From the NCBI RefSeq assembly GCF_003574835.2, contig NZ_CP063196.1, forward strand, positions 1,612,001 through 1,676,000: a stretch of 64,000 bases of DNA. The letters are read 5' to 3'. Positions within the stretch are counted from its first letter, which is position 1. Each line of letters starts with the position of its first letter. The notes beneath the pieces were generated by a model. That model had not been told where the DNA came from. It saw only the letters and a program-made list of their open reading frames with translations, and made no database searches. The position numbers were made by a program, and so were the translations under genes. Shown here one piece after another: positions 1 to 8,711 of this stretch. The DNA is from Thermobifida halotolerans. GTDB taxonomy: Bacteria; Actinomycetota; Actinomycetes; Streptosporangiales; Streptosporangiaceae.

Positions 1-699
1 GAGATGACCCGGCTGGTCCGCGAGAACCCGCCCGAGGCGGCCCTGCTGGAGCGGCGGCGCGCGGCCCAGCTCACCAGGCGGGCCGCCGAGACCGCCGCCA
101 TCGAGGCCGCCGAGCAGCGCGCCGCGGGGGCCGACGGGATCGACCCGGTCCACCTGGTCGCCGCCCTGCGCGAACTGTTCGCCGACGACGACCCGATCGT
201 GGTCGACGAGACCATCACCCACGGCGGCCTGGTCCGGCGCCACATGCGACGCTCCACCCCCGACTCCTACCTGTACGTGCAGGGCGGACTCGGTCAGGGC
301 ATCGCGTGGGCACTGGGCGCCAGGCTCGCCGCACCCGAGCGTCCCGTCGTGCTGACGGTCGGGGACGGAGCGTTCCAGTACAACCCCGTCATCCAGTCGC
401 TCGACGCCGCACGGGCCTACGGCCTGCCGCTGCTCGTCGTCGTCTTCAACAACCACCAGTACCGGTCGATGAAGATGAACCACCTGCGGTTCTACCCGGA
501 GGGAGCGGCGGTCGAGACCGGCGAGTTCCTGGGGGTGGACCTCAGCGGACAACCGGAGCTGTCCGCCTTCGCCGAACCCTTCGGCATGCACGCGGAAAGC
601 GTCGCGCACGCCGACGACCTGACCCCGGCCCTGTCCCGGGCGCTGAAGGCCGTCAGAGAGGGCACGACCGCGGTCGTCAACGTCTCGGTGACCCGCTGA
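1..699 (+). CDS. Thiamine-diphosphate-dependent enzyme, C-terminal part (5' end outside window)
   Basis: The frame is open from the first base, so the N-terminal part of this gene lies outside the window; the ATG at base 4 is probably internal. The visible 232 residues are the C-terminal TPP-binding domain of the acetolactate synthase/benzoylformate decarboxylase superfamily. The GDG...NN motif that binds Mg-TPP is clear: GDGAFQYN at about residues 120-127, then FNN about 28 residues later. Family members are cytoplasmic and decarboxylate or ligate 2-oxo acids. The gene is followed after 37 bases by an Ldh_2-type dehydrogenase on the same strand, so the pair may act on a hydroxy/oxo-acid substrate (inference). 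The substrate cannot be read from this fragment. Confidence 0.85.
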   Translation, partial: EMTRLVRENPPEAALLERRRAAQLTRRAAETAAIEAAEQRAAGADGIDPVHLVAALRELFADDDPIVVDETITHGGLVRRHMRRSTPDSYLYVQGGLGQGIAWALGARLAAPERPVVLTVGDGAFQYNPVIQSLDAARAYGLPLLVVVFNNHQYRSMKMNHLRFYPEGAAVETGEFLGVDLSGQPELSAFAEPFGMHAESVAHADDLTPALSRALKAVREGTTAVVNVSVTR

Positions 700-736
700 T
701 CCGCAAGCCGCCGACCGACCAACCGGAGCACCACCG

Positions 737-1807
737 ATGCCACCAGCAAAAACCGTGATCCCCGCCGGTGACCTGGCCGACCTCGTCACCGCTCTGTTCA
801 CCGGGGCGGGAACCAGCCCCGAGCACGCCCGCACGATCAGCGACGTCCTGATCTGGGCGGGCCTGCGCGGAGTGGACTCCCACGGGGTCTCCCGCGTCCC
901 CCGCTACCTGGAGCTGCTCGCCTCGGGCGAGGCCAACCCCAGGCCCGACCTCCAGGTGACGTCGAGCACGCCGGGGGTCGCCGTCCTCGACGCCGACCGT
1001 GCCCCCGGGCCGGTCGCCCTCACCGAGGCCGCCGCCGAGGCGGTAAGCCGCGCCCGCGCCAACGGGATCGGCGCGGTCGCGGTCCGCCGCACCGTCCACA
1101 CCGGGGCCATCGGCTACTACACCTCGAAGATCGCCGAGGAGGGACTCGTCGGCATCGCCTTCGTCGCCGGAATGCCCAACATGGGCTACACCGGCGTCAA
1201 GGGCGCCGCGGTCGCGACGAGCCCGCTGTCGATCGCCGTCCCCACCCGGGAACGGCCCCCGGTCCTGCTCGACATGGCGACCGCCACGATCGCGCTCGGC
1301 AAGATCGCGCAGTACCGCAACAGCGGGAAACCGCTGCCCGAGGGCGCCGCCGCGACCGCCGACGGCGTACCCACCACCGACCCCGGCCTCGCGAAGATGC
1401 CGCTGCCGCTGGGCGGGGCCAAGGGCGCCGGGATGTCCCTGCTGTTCGAGATGCTCACCAGCGTCCTGGTGCAGGCGCCCATCCTCGCCTCGTTCCACGG
1501 CGACGACCCCGAGGGGAGGGTGCACCGGCAGAACGCCCTGATCATCGCGTTGGACCCCGCCGCGTTCGGGGACGCCGACGGCTACGCCGAGACCGTCGCC
1601 CAGACCCTCGACGCGCTCAAGGGCCTGCCGCGCGCGGACGAGGCCACCGAGATCAGCTACCCGGGGGAGCGCAGCGCGGCGACCGCCGCCGAGCGGTCCC
1701 GGGAGGGAATCCCCGTGGCCGGGAAGGTGTGGAAGGAGCTCGCCGCCGCCGCCGAACGGACGGGCGTGCGGCTTCCCGCGGTGTTAGGGGATACCGTGCG
1801 TCTGTGA
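737..1807 (+). CDS. Malate/L-lactate dehydrogenase family oxidoreductase (Ldh_2)
   Basis: A 356-residue NAD(P)-dependent 2-hydroxyacid or ureidoglycolate-type dehydrogenase of the Ldh_2 family, close to the usual length of about 340-360. Family hallmarks are the N-terminal RGVDSHGVSRVPRYL segment (about residues 44-58), the HTGAIGYYTSKIAEEG block around residue 123, and GGAKGAGMSLLFEML near residue 226. The ATG at 737 has a GGAG eight bases upstream. It is probably co-transcribed with the TPP enzyme just upstream. The substrate is not predictable from sequence alone; members oxidise malate, lactate, ureidoglycolate, sulfolactate or delta-1-piperideine-type compounds. Confidence 0.85.
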   Translation: MPPAKTVIPAGDLADLVTALFTGAGTSPEHARTISDVLIWAGLRGVDSHGVSRVPRYLELLASGEANPRPDLQVTSSTPGVAVLDADRAPGPVALTEAAAEAVSRARANGIGAVAVRRTVHTGAIGYYTSKIAEEGLVGIAFVAGMPNMGYTGVKGAAVATSPLSIAVPTRERPPVLLDMATATIALGKIAQYRNSGKPLPEGAAATADGVPTTDPGLAKMPLPLGGAKGAGMSLLFEMLTSVLVQAPILASFHGDDPEGRVHRQNALIIALDPAAFGDADGYAETVAQTLDALKGLPRADEATEISYPGERSAATAAERSREGIPVAGKVWKELAAAAERTGVRLPAVLGDTVRL

Positions 1808-1965
1808 CGCGCGGTCCGCGACCGGCCCCGCCGTCAGGCGGGGCCGCACCGCAGCCCGTACGATCAGGTCCTCGGAAGCCGGACGGCCCACAGGTCCGGC
1901 CGGGGCCCTTCACCGTCTGTGGGGGACGCCTTCGCCGGTGTCCAGGGGGAGGAAGGAACGATCCC

Positions 1966-2805
1966 ATGGCCGAACGTCCCGGACGCAGAAACCCGCGGGT
2001 CACGTGCGCACAGGTGCGGCGAGTCGAGCGGCTCACCCCCCACATGATCCGCGTCGTGCTGGGCGGCCCCGGACTGGCCGCCTTCAGCGCGGGCCAGTAC
2101 ACCGACCACTACGTCAAGCTGCTGTTCCCACCCGAGGACGCGCCCTACCAGGTCCCCTTCGACCTGCAGAAGGTTCGCGAGGAGCTGCCGCGCGAGCAGT
2201 GGCCCGCCATGCGCACCTACACCGTGCGCCACTGGGACGCCGACCGGCGCGAGCTGACCCTGGACGTCGTCCACCACGGGCCGGAGGGCATCGCCGGACC
2301 GTGGGCCGCCCGCGTCCAGGCCGGTGAGCAGGTGTGCTTCGCCGGTCCCGGCGGCGGCTACGCCCCCGACCCGGAAGCGGACTGGCACCTGCTCGTCGGT
2401 GACGAGAGCGCGCTGCCCGCCATCGCGGCCTCCCTGGAGCGGCTGCCGCAGGGCGCGCCCGCGCACGTCTTCGTCGAGGTCAGCGGCCCGGAGGAGGAGC
2501 AGAAGCTGGAGACCGCCGCCGACGCGTCCGTCACCTGGCTGCACCGGGGCGACGGCCGGGTCGGCGACGCCCTGGTGCGCGCGGTCGCCGAGCTCGACTT
2601 CCCGCCGGGCCGGGTCCACGCCTTCGTCCACGGTGAGGCGGGCTTCGTCAAGGAGCTGCGGCGCCTGCTGCGCCAGGAGCGCGGCGTGCCCTGGGAGGAC
2701 CTGTCCATCTCCGGCTACTGGCGTCTCGGCCTGGACGAGGACGGCTGGCAGTCCACCAAGCGCGACTGGAACCGCCAGGTCGAACAGGAGCAGGAGGGCG
2801 CCTGA
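1966..2805 (+). CDS. Siderophore-interacting protein, FAD-dependent ferric-siderophore reductase type
   Basis: A 279-residue SIP-family flavoprotein that would release iron from ferric siderophores in the cytoplasm using NAD(P)H or ferredoxin. The N-terminal FAD-binding barrel carries the R-x-Y-T flavin motif (RTYTVRHW, about residue 84), and the C-terminal SIP domain ends in the family-typical GYWRLGLDEDGW segment. The frame is open further upstream, but ATG 1966 directly follows a strong purine-rich ribosome site (GGGGGAGGAAGGA, 1945-1957) and matches the usual family N-terminus. An MFS exporter lies downstream on the opposite strand; a link to siderophore traffic is possible but not shown. 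Confidence 0.9.
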   Translation: MAERPGRRNPRVTCAQVRRVERLTPHMIRVVLGGPGLAAFSAGQYTDHYVKLLFPPEDAPYQVPFDLQKVREELPREQWPAMRTYTVRHWDADRRELTLDVVHHGPEGIAGPWAARVQAGEQVCFAGPGGGYAPDPEADWHLLVGDESALPAIAASLERLPQGAPAHVFVEVSGPEEEQKLETAADASVTWLHRGDGRVGDALVRAVAELDFPPGRVHAFVHGEAGFVKELRRLLRQERGVPWEDLSISGYWRLGLDEDGWQSTKRDWNRQVEQEQEGA

Positions 2806-3268
2806 CCCCTGCGGCGGCGGGCCGTCCGCACCCGCCGCCGCACAAGGCCCCGCCCCCGTTCCGGGCAGCCGTCCCGTGCGTCCGAAAGCAGCCACGCTCG
2901 CTGCCCGGTCCACGGCGGGGAAGTCGGCCACGGCCACTCGAGGCGGCCCGGCACCAGCAGGCCGAGGGCCCCGGGGCCCTGTCGCCGGAGTACTCGCTCG
3001 ACCAGTAGTCGACGCCTCCGAACCCCGAGAAGTGCCCGCGGCACATCCGGAGCAGGCCCCCGTGGTTGACGGGGCAGGGGTAGAGGACCTGGCGGAAGTC
3101 CTCCGCACCGCAGGAGCGGCTGCTCCGTTCGGCGTCCCCGCCGCCGTGGTCGCACTCTCGGACAGCGCGGCACCGCGGTGCCCGGAGGCGTGGACGTGAA
3201 ACCGCGGCCCGTTCGCTGGAGACGTGCTTTTGTCGGGGCGCACCGCGGCCCGCTCCCGAGGGGCGGTG
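2806..3268. other. Intergenic stretch with a possible unidentified gene relic
   Basis: No complete gene is supported in this 460-base gap between two convergent genes. On the minus strand, roughly 2945-3185, one frame shows strong G/C third-position bias and a plausible globular sequence (for example EDFRQVLYPCPVNHGGLLRM). It has no convincing start and its downstream part loses coding character. I do not recognise the family. It may be the remains of a small cysteine-containing protein. Confidence 0.3.
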
Positions 3269-4522
3269 TCAGCCGTGGTCGCGGGTCCGTTCCCGCTCGT
3301 GTCGCGACGCGGGACCGCGGCGGGGGAGCAGAAGCGGGGTGGCCAGGAGAAGGAGTCCGGCGGCCGCGATCGCGGCGCGGGGATCGGTGGCGGCGGCCAG
3401 CAGGCCCCACAGGGCGGTCGTGGCCGCGACGGCGGCCTTGTTCGTGACCGACCACGCGGACAGGGTGCGGACGGTGCGGTCCGCGGGAACCCGGTCGAGC
3501 CGGTCGGTGGCCAACACCGGGTTGAACACGCCCATGCAGGTCATCAGCCCGAACTGGACGGCGATGACAAGCACGAGTCCGGTGGTGCCGGGATGGACCA
3601 GGGCCAACCCGAGCGGCCAGCACGCGCGCAGCGCCCCGGCGGTGAGCATGACCCTGTGCCGCCCGAACCGCGCGACGAGTCGGCGGGCCAGACGCGAACC
3701 GATGAGGCCGCCGACGCAGGGCGCCGCGAAGGCGAGGCCGTACTGCCAGGGCGCAAACCCGAGCGGGCCGAGCATGAGGACGGCGAGCAGCGGCGAGGCC
3801 GCCACGATCAGGCTGTTGACCAGGACCGTGTTGAGAAACAGCGGACGCAGCACCGGGTGGGCCAGGATGCACCGCCACCCCTCGAGCAGGTCGCCGACGC
3901 ACAACGGGGGCACGTCGGTCCGCGCGGGGCGCGGCTCCCTCCCCCCGGTCGCGTAGACGCCCACCGCCGAGAGCAGGTGGCTGACCGCGTTGGCCGCCAC
4001 GGTCAGCACCGGACCGAACAGCCCGATCGCGGCTCCGCCGAGCGGCGGCCCGAGCACGGTGGCGGTCCAGGTCGTGGACTCCAGTCGCCCGTTCGCGACG
4101 AGCAGGTCCTCGGGCCGTACGAGCGCCTTCAGGTACGCGCCGCCGGCCGCGGTGAAGGCGATGCCGGCCGCGGCGACAACGACCGACACGACCAGGAGTT
4201 GGACGAAACCGAGCCGGCCGAGCGCGAACGCGACGGGAACGCTCAGCAGCGCCGCGAACCGCACCAGGTCCATCGCGACCATCACCGGCCGTTTGCGGCG
4301 GAACTCCACCCACGGACCGAGCGGCACCGCCACCACGGCCCCCACCGCCAACCCCGCTGCTGCCAGCACCGACACCTGGGCCGGCCCGGCGTGCAGCACG
4401 AGGATCGCGATCAGGGGGAACGCGTCGAACGCGAGCCACGTGCCGAACGTGCTGACCGCGTACGCCGCCCACAGCCACCCGAACCGCCACCCCAGCGACC
4501 GCCCGCCCCCCACGCCCACCAC
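3269..4522 (-). CDS. MFS transporter, probable drug/siderophore exporter
   Basis: A 417-residue integral membrane protein with about twelve hydrophobic segments, an arginine-rich cytoplasmic loop after the second segment (PWVEFRRKRPVM) and a repeat of this in the second half (SRLARRLVARFGRHRVM). These are hallmarks of the major facilitator superfamily, and the overall pattern is that of EntS/MDR-like exporters. It would export a small molecule using the proton gradient. It is divergent from the LysR-type gene at 4643, the classical layout for a regulator and its target. A 21-bp palindrome (4616-4636) between them is the likely operator. The cargo is unknown. Confidence 0.85.
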   Translation of the reverse strand: MVGVGGGRSLGWRFGWLWAAYAVSTFGTWLAFDAFPLIAILVLHAGPAQVSVLAAAGLAVGAVVAVPLGPWVEFRRKRPVMVAMDLVRFAALLSVPVAFALGRLGFVQLLVVSVVVAAAGIAFTAAGGAYLKALVRPEDLLVANGRLESTTWTATVLGPPLGGAAIGLFGPVLTVAANAVSHLLSAVGVYATGGREPRPARTDVPPLCVGDLLEGWRCILAHPVLRPLFLNTVLVNSLIVAASPLLAVLMLGPLGFAPWQYGLAFAAPCVGGLIGSRLARRLVARFGRHRVMLTAGALRACWPLGLALVHPGTTGLVLVIAVQFGLMTCMGVFNPVLATDRLDRVPADRTVRTLSAWSVTNKAAVAATTALWGLLAAATDPRAAIAAAGLLLLATPLLLPRRGPASRHERERTRDHG

Positions 4523-4615
4523 ACCCCTCGCCGTCCGTATTGGGCAACTCCGCGTTGACCGGTGACATCAAAGCGAGTCGAGGGTGAGCGGAGCAAACAA
4601 CCGGCCGTCCCGGCA

Positions 4616-4636
4616 GACACAACCGGAGGTTGTGTC
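4616..4636. promoter_or_regulatory. Perfect 9-bp-arm palindrome, probable LysR operator
   Basis: GACACAACC and GGTTGTGTC form a perfect inverted repeat separated by GGA. It contains the T-N11-A core expected for LysR-type regulators and lies between the divergent MFS and LysR genes. Its position inside the longest version of the LysR reading frame argues for the downstream GTG start at 4643. Confidence 0.6.
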
Positions 4637-4642
4637 ACTAGG

Positions 4643-5224
4643 GTGGTCGGCGCGGGCCCCAACGCCGTGCGCATCCTCGTCGCCGTCGCGGACGCCGGAC
4701 AGTTCCAGGAAGCCGCCGCCGACCTGTCGATCACCCAGCAGGCCGTCTCCAAGCGCGTCGCCGCCCTGGAGAATGACCTCGGCGTGCGGCTGTTCACCCG
4801 CACCGCGCGCGGCGCCCGGCCCACCATCGACGGACGGGCGTTCCTGCCCCACGCCCGCGCTCTCCTCCGGGCCGAGAGACGGGCGGTCGCCTCCGTGCGG
4901 CCCGGCCGCCGCGCGGTGCGTGTCGACGTGATCGGGCGGCGGCTCGCGCCGGCGGATCTGCTTTCCGACTTCAAGCGCGCCCACCCCGACACCGAACTCG
5001 ACGCGGTGACCCTCTTCGTCGGCGAACGGACCCGCCTCGTCTGGTCCGCCGACCACAACCTGCGGCGCGTCGCCCTGCGCGATCCGACACCGGTCTACCC
5101 GCACTCGCTGGTCTGGCGCGGCGACAACCCGCCCCCCGTGCTCACCGCGCCGCGCGACCACCTCGCCGCCACACGTCCCGACCACCGTGGCGACAAGACC
5201 TGGACACCGGGATGGGCGCGGTAA
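4643..5224 (+). CDS. LysR family regulator with internal deletion of the effector domain
   Basis: A 193-residue protein whose N-terminus is an ordinary LysR winged helix-turn-helix (FQEAAADLSITQQAVSKRVA). LysR proteins are normally about 300 residues. Here the sequence runs from the first effector-domain strand (HPDTELDAVTLF, near residue 120) straight into the last one (VGERTRLVWSADHNLRRV...YPHSL). From the family pattern about 90 central residues are gone, in frame. Start choice: GTG 4643 matches the family N-terminus with GGAGG at 4625-4629; an in-frame GTG at 4562 would add 27 residues across the palindrome. The protein could still bind DNA but probably cannot sense its ligand (inference). 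Confidence 0.8.
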   Translation: MVGAGPNAVRILVAVADAGQFQEAAADLSITQQAVSKRVAALENDLGVRLFTRTARGARPTIDGRAFLPHARALLRAERRAVASVRPGRRAVRVDVIGRRLAPADLLSDFKRAHPDTELDAVTLFVGERTRLVWSADHNLRRVALRDPTPVYPHSLVWRGDNPPPVLTAPRDHLAATRPDHRGDKTWTPGWAR

Positions 5225-5264
5225 TTCGGTTGCCTTCCCGGGCGCTCTCGGAGAGAGTGCGGTC

Positions 5265-6044
5265 ATGATCGACACGGGACTCGTGGACCGGACGGTACTG
5301 GTCACCGGCGCCGGGCGGGGGATCGGCGCGGCGATCGCCCGCGCGTTCGCCGCACAGGGGGCACGGGTGGCCGCGCACTACCTGCCCGCGGCGGCCCCGG
5401 CGCCCGACGGGGTGCGCTGGGAGCACGAGACACCTCCCGTGGAGGAGGTCGACGCTCTGGTGGGCGGGTTGGACGGGGCGGTGGCGGTCGCGGCGGACCT
5501 GGCCGCGCCGGACGCCGCCGGGCACCTGTTCGACCGGGTCGAGGAGCGCCTGGGGCCGGTGGACGTGCTGGTGAACAACGCCGCGCACTGCGAGAGCCCC
5601 GACACCGCGGACACGCTCACCGCAGAGGGACTGGGCCGCCACTACCGGGTCAACGCGATCGCGCCCGCCCTGCTCACCGCCGAACTCGCCCGCCGCGCCC
5701 GCGCGACGGACCCGCCGTGCGTGGTCAACATCTCCACCGACGCCGCCCGCGCCTTTCCCGGCCAGATCGGCTACGGCACCTCCAAGGCCGCCCTGGAGGC
5801 GTTCACCCGGGCCGCGGCACTGGAGCTGGCCCCGCGCGGCATCCGGGTCAACGCGGTGGCCCCCGGGCCGGTGCAGACCGGTTGGATGGATTCCGGCCTG
5901 GTCGAGCAGGTCCGCGACCTCGTGCCGCTGGGGCGCGTCGGAGAGCCCGAGGACGTCGCCGACGCGGTGGTGTTCCTCGCCTCCCACCAGGCCCGGTGGA
6001 TCACCGGACAGGTGCTGCAGGTCGCCGGGGGACATGCCCTGTGA
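5265..6044 (+). CDS. SDR family oxidoreductase
   Basis: A 259-residue classical short-chain dehydrogenase/reductase. The Rossmann motif TGAGRGIG is at residues 14-21, the NNA structural motif at 104-106, and the catalytic Ser157, Tyr170 and Lys174 (YGTSK) are all present. It uses NAD(P)(H) to interconvert an alcohol and a carbonyl. ATG 5265 is preceded by a GAGAGAG ribosome site; the open frame extends upstream, but Rossmann spacing fits this start. The gene lies 40 bases after the LysR gene and may be co-regulated. The substrate is unknown. Confidence 0.85.
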   Translation: MIDTGLVDRTVLVTGAGRGIGAAIARAFAAQGARVAAHYLPAAAPAPDGVRWEHETPPVEEVDALVGGLDGAVAVAADLAAPDAAGHLFDRVEERLGPVDVLVNNAAHCESPDTADTLTAEGLGRHYRVNAIAPALLTAELARRARATDPPCVVNISTDAARAFPGQIGYGTSKAALEAFTRAAALELAPRGIRVNAVAPGPVQTGWMDSGLVEQVRDLVPLGRVGEPEDVADAVVFLASHQARWITGQVLQVAGGHAL

Positions 6045-6412
6045 CCCCGGGCCGCCTCCCGGCAGGCGGCCGCCGCGGCCTCGCGCTCGCCGAGTCGCTC
6101 CAGCAGGTCGACGCCCTCAGCGGTGAGCGCGCGGTCCCAGCGGGCGCGGTCCTGTTCGGCCAGGTCGGTGTCCTCCGGCAGGCGGAACGCAACACCGCAG
6201 GCCCTGATGGTCTGCTTGGCGCGGCTGATGCGCTGGGCCGTGGCAGCCTCGGGAACCAGGAAGGCCGCGGCGATCCGCGCGGTGGTCAGCCCACCGACCG
6301 CGCGCAGGGTCAGCGCGATGCGGCTCGGTGTGGACAGCTTCGGGTGGCAGCACAGGAACAGCAGGATGAGGGAGTCGTCCCGGTCCGCCGCGGACCCGGC
6401 GTCGGCGGGGCG
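6045..6412 (-). pseudogene. Relic of an ECF sigma factor (ECF42-like), truncated at both ends
   Basis: The minus strand encodes DDSLILLFLCCHPKLSTPSR, then LTLRAVGGLTTARIAAAFLV and RISRAKQTIRACGVAFRLPE, the sigma-4 region of ECF42-type sigma factors. Sigma region 2 is missing at the right, where IS relics begin. After FRLPE the sequence jumps to DLAEQDRARWDRAL and LLERLGEREAA, pieces of the family's C-terminal extension, so a large part of the TPR-like domain is lost too. The frame then runs without a stop into the antisense of the SDR gene. This is a dead gene. Confidence 0.7.
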
Positions 6413-6468
6413 ACCGAGTGGTTCGCCGTCCTTGAGCGACACGCGCCGGTTCTCTCGGTTGACATCGT

Positions 6469-6603
6469 TCACCAGGCGTGCAGGAGGTTCCACATGGCGC
6501 GGGCAGCGTGTGCCTGACCGTCGGGCACCGACACCTGGACAGGCGACAGCGCGAGCCGGACGCGGTGCCCGAACTGCCGCCTGACCGTGGTGTCCTTGCT
6601 CAC
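6469..6603 (-). pseudogene. tnpB N-terminal relic (IS200/IS605 family)
   Basis: A 44-codon frame starting at GTG 6603 reads VSKDTTVRRQFGHRVRLALS and ends AARAMWNLLHAW-stop. The charged RHRVRL-type start and the MWNLLHAW block resemble the N-terminus of TnpB/OrfB nucleases. All nuclease motifs are absent. It is divergent from the tnpA relic at 6627, the arrangement of IS605-type elements. Confidence 0.6.
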
Positions 6604-6626
6604 GACCACGATCTTCTCGTTGGTTT

Positions 6627-6942
6627 GTGTCACCGCGCTGGGAGCCAGACCCCGACGTGCGCACCGGTCGCCACGTCGTCTCCCGTCTTCATGTCCATTT
6701 GGTGTCCGTCACGAAGTACCGGCGTGGCGTACTCACCGACACCATGCTCGACCGGTGCGAGGAGACCATGCGGGCGGTGTGTGCCGATTCCGGGGCCGAA
6801 CCGCGCGAGTTCAACGGTGAGGATGACCACGTCCGCCTGCTCGCGCCCGCCCAAGGTGCCACCGTCCAAGCTGGTCAACTCCCTCAAGGGGGTGTCCTCC
6901 CGACTGCTCCGCAAGGAGTACGGCGCGCACGTGAACCGCTTG
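6627..6942 (+). pseudogene. IS200-type transposase tnpA relic, frameshifted
   Basis: From GTG 6627 the frame reads RHVVSRLHVHLVSVTKYRRG and EEFNGEDDHVRLL-like sequence, the conserved core of IS200/IS605 TnpA including the metal-binding HVH (HLHVHLV in intact members). A frameshift near 6843-6853 moves the rest (PPKVPPSKLVNSLKGVSSRL) to another frame. The C-terminal third with the catalytic tyrosine is missing; at about 6940 the sequence passes into a MarR relic. Intact TnpA is about 135-150 residues. Confidence 0.75.
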
Positions 6943-7173
6943 GGACGGCCGTTCCACGAGGCCGACCCCGCCGACCGGCGCGGGGTTCTCGTCCGCGCCG
7001 ACCCCGACCGGCAGCCCAGCCTCGGCGACGTCTTCGCCGGGCTGGGCCGGGAGACGGGCGCGTTCACGGCCGCCCACGGCGACCGCGAACGGGCCGTGAT
7101 CGCCGACTACGTGACCAACACCATCGCCGTCCTGCGCGCCCGGACCGAACGGCTCGCCCGGCGAACACGCTGA
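6943..7173 (+). pseudogene. MarR family regulator, C-terminal relic
   Basis: The frame ending at 7173 reads EADPADRRGVLVRADPDR followed by an amphipathic helix ending in AVIADYVTNTIAVLRARTER. DPADRRGVLV is the wing of MarR proteins, and the long helix is their dimerisation helix. The winged-helix N-terminus is absent and is replaced by the IS200 relic, so the gene was cut by the insertion or by deletions that followed. Confidence 0.65.
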
Positions 7174-7227
7174 CACCGCCGCCATGCCGACTTCTCACCG
7201 CGCGGCCCGGCTCCCCGTGAGCGGACC

Positions 7228-7243
7228 GTTTCGTGTGTGTTAC
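7228..7243 (-). promoter_or_regulatory. Candidate GlnR box upstream of narK
   Basis: GTTTC, six bases, GTTAC. In reverse orientation this is GTAAC-N6-GAAAC, a match to the actinobacterial GlnR half-site pair GTnAC-N6-GAAAC. It lies 95 bases before the narK start. GlnR activates nitrate assimilation in Streptomyces and relatives, so nitrogen control of this operon is likely. Confidence 0.6.
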
Positions 7244-7337
7244 GCGGTCGGACACTTTCACGCAACAGGCCCTTCCTAGTGTCCTGACCCAGCAGCTCCG
7301 AAAACCCAGAGGACCACCCCAGAGGAAGGGCACAAGC

Positions 7338-8711
7338 GTGGCGACCGAGACCGCAACGTCCCCACAGGAGCAGAAGGGCCGGTGGATCACCCACTGGGAC
7401 CCCGAGGACGCAACCTTCTGGCGCGAGCGCGGCAGCAGGATCGCCAACCGCAACCTGTGGGCATCGATCTTCGCCGAGCACCTCGGCTTCTCCGTGTGGA
7501 GCCTGTGGTCGGTGCTGGTGCTGTTCATGACACCCGAGACCGGCTTCGCCTTCACCCCGGAGCAGAAATTCCTGCTCATCTCCGTCGTCTCCCTGGTGGG
7601 GGCGGTGCTGCGCGTGCCCTACACGCTGGCCGTGCCCAAGTTCGGGGGACGCAACTGGACGCTGGTCTCGGTCGGGATCCTGCTGGTCCCCACCGTGCTG
7701 GCGACCGTGCTCATCCAGCGGCCCGACACCCCGTTCTGGGTGTTCGTGGTGCTGGCCGCCACCGCGGGCCTGGGCGGCGGGAACTTCTCCTCCTCCATGG
7801 CCAACATCAACTTCTACTTCCCCGAGAGCCGCAAGGGCTGGGCGCTGGGCCTCAACGCCGGAGGCGGCAACATCGGCGTGGCCACCGTGCAACTGGTGGG
7901 CCTGGCCGTCATCGCGCTGTTCACCGCCCAGGCCGGGCACTTCGTCCCGCTGTTCTACATCCCGTTCCTGCTGCTGGCGCTGTGGGTGGCCTGGCGGCAC
8001 ATGAACAACCTGGCCACCGCCCGCACCGACACCAAGGCGCAGATCGCCGCCACCAGGGAGCGCGACTTCTGGATCATGTCGGTGCTCTACATCGGCACGT
8101 TCGGCTCGTTCATCGGCTTCGGGTTCGCCTTCGGCCTGCTGCTGCAGAACCAGTTCGACCGCACGCCCCTGGAAGCCGCCATGGTGACCTTCATGGGCCC
8201 GCTGCTGGGATCGCTGATCCGCCCGGTCGGCGGCTGGCTGGCCGACCGGCTCGGCGGAGCCAGGGTGACCGCCTGGAACTTCCTGGCCATGGCCGCCGGC
8301 ACCGGCCTGGTCGTGGTCGCCACCGTCCAGGGCTCGCTGCCGCTGTTCGTCCTCAGTTTCGGCGCCGTGTTCGTACTCACCGGCGTCGGCAACGGCTCCA
8401 CCTACAAGATGATCCCCGCGATCTACGCCGCCAAGGCCGAGAACCTCGTCAGTCGGGGCACCCCCCGCGAGGAGGCCGTCGCCCACACCAAGCGGATCGC
8501 CAGCTCCATGCTGGGCCTCATCGGCGCGGTCGGCGCCCTCGGCGGGGTCGCCATCAACCTGGTCTTCCGCGAGGCGTTCGCCGCCACCGGATCGGCCACC
8601 CCCGCCTTCGTCGCCTTCCTCGCCTTCTACCTGGCCTGCGTGGCCATCACCTGGTCCGTCTACATGCGCCCGCCCGCCGCCGCGCCGACCGCGGAGCCCG
8701 CCGCACGATGA
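7338..8711 (+). CDS. narK: Nitrate/nitrite transporter NarK
   Basis: A 457-residue MFS permease with twelve predicted membrane segments. The nitrate signature is seen as GGGNFSSSMANINFYFPESR, followed by a glycine-rich GLNAGGGNIGV helix. It would import nitrate (proton symport) or exchange nitrate and nitrite. The GTG at 7338 follows GAGGAAGGG (7322-7330); the longer open frame has no comparable ribosome site. The stop overlaps the start of the nitrate reductase gene (ATGA), so the two are translationally coupled. A GlnR-like box precedes it. Confidence 0.93.
   Translation: MATETATSPQEQKGRWITHWDPEDATFWRERGSRIANRNLWASIFAEHLGFSVWSLWSVLVLFMTPETGFAFTPEQKFLLISVVSLVGAVLRVPYTLAVPKFGGRNWTLVSVGILLVPTVLATVLIQRPDTPFWVFVVLAATAGLGGGNFSSSMANINFYFPESRKGWALGLNAGGGNIGVATVQLVGLAVIALFTAQAGHFVPLFYIPFLLLALWVAWRHMNNLATARTDTKAQIAATRERDFWIMSVLYIGTFGSFIGFGFAFGLLLQNQFDRTPLEAAMVTFMGPLLGSLIRPVGGWLADRLGGARVTAWNFLAMAAGTGLVVVATVQGSLPLFVLSFGAVFVLTGVGNGSTYKMIPAIYAAKAENLVSRGTPREEAVAHTKRIASSMLGLIGAVGALGGVAINLVFREAFAATGSATPAFVAFLAFYLACVAITWSVYMRPPAAAPTAEPAAR

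Noticed and set aside
2715-4622. Very long minus-strand frame of 635 codons
   Set aside because: It is arginine/proline-rich and overlaps the well-supported MFS and SIP genes in another frame, so it is a high-GC shadow.
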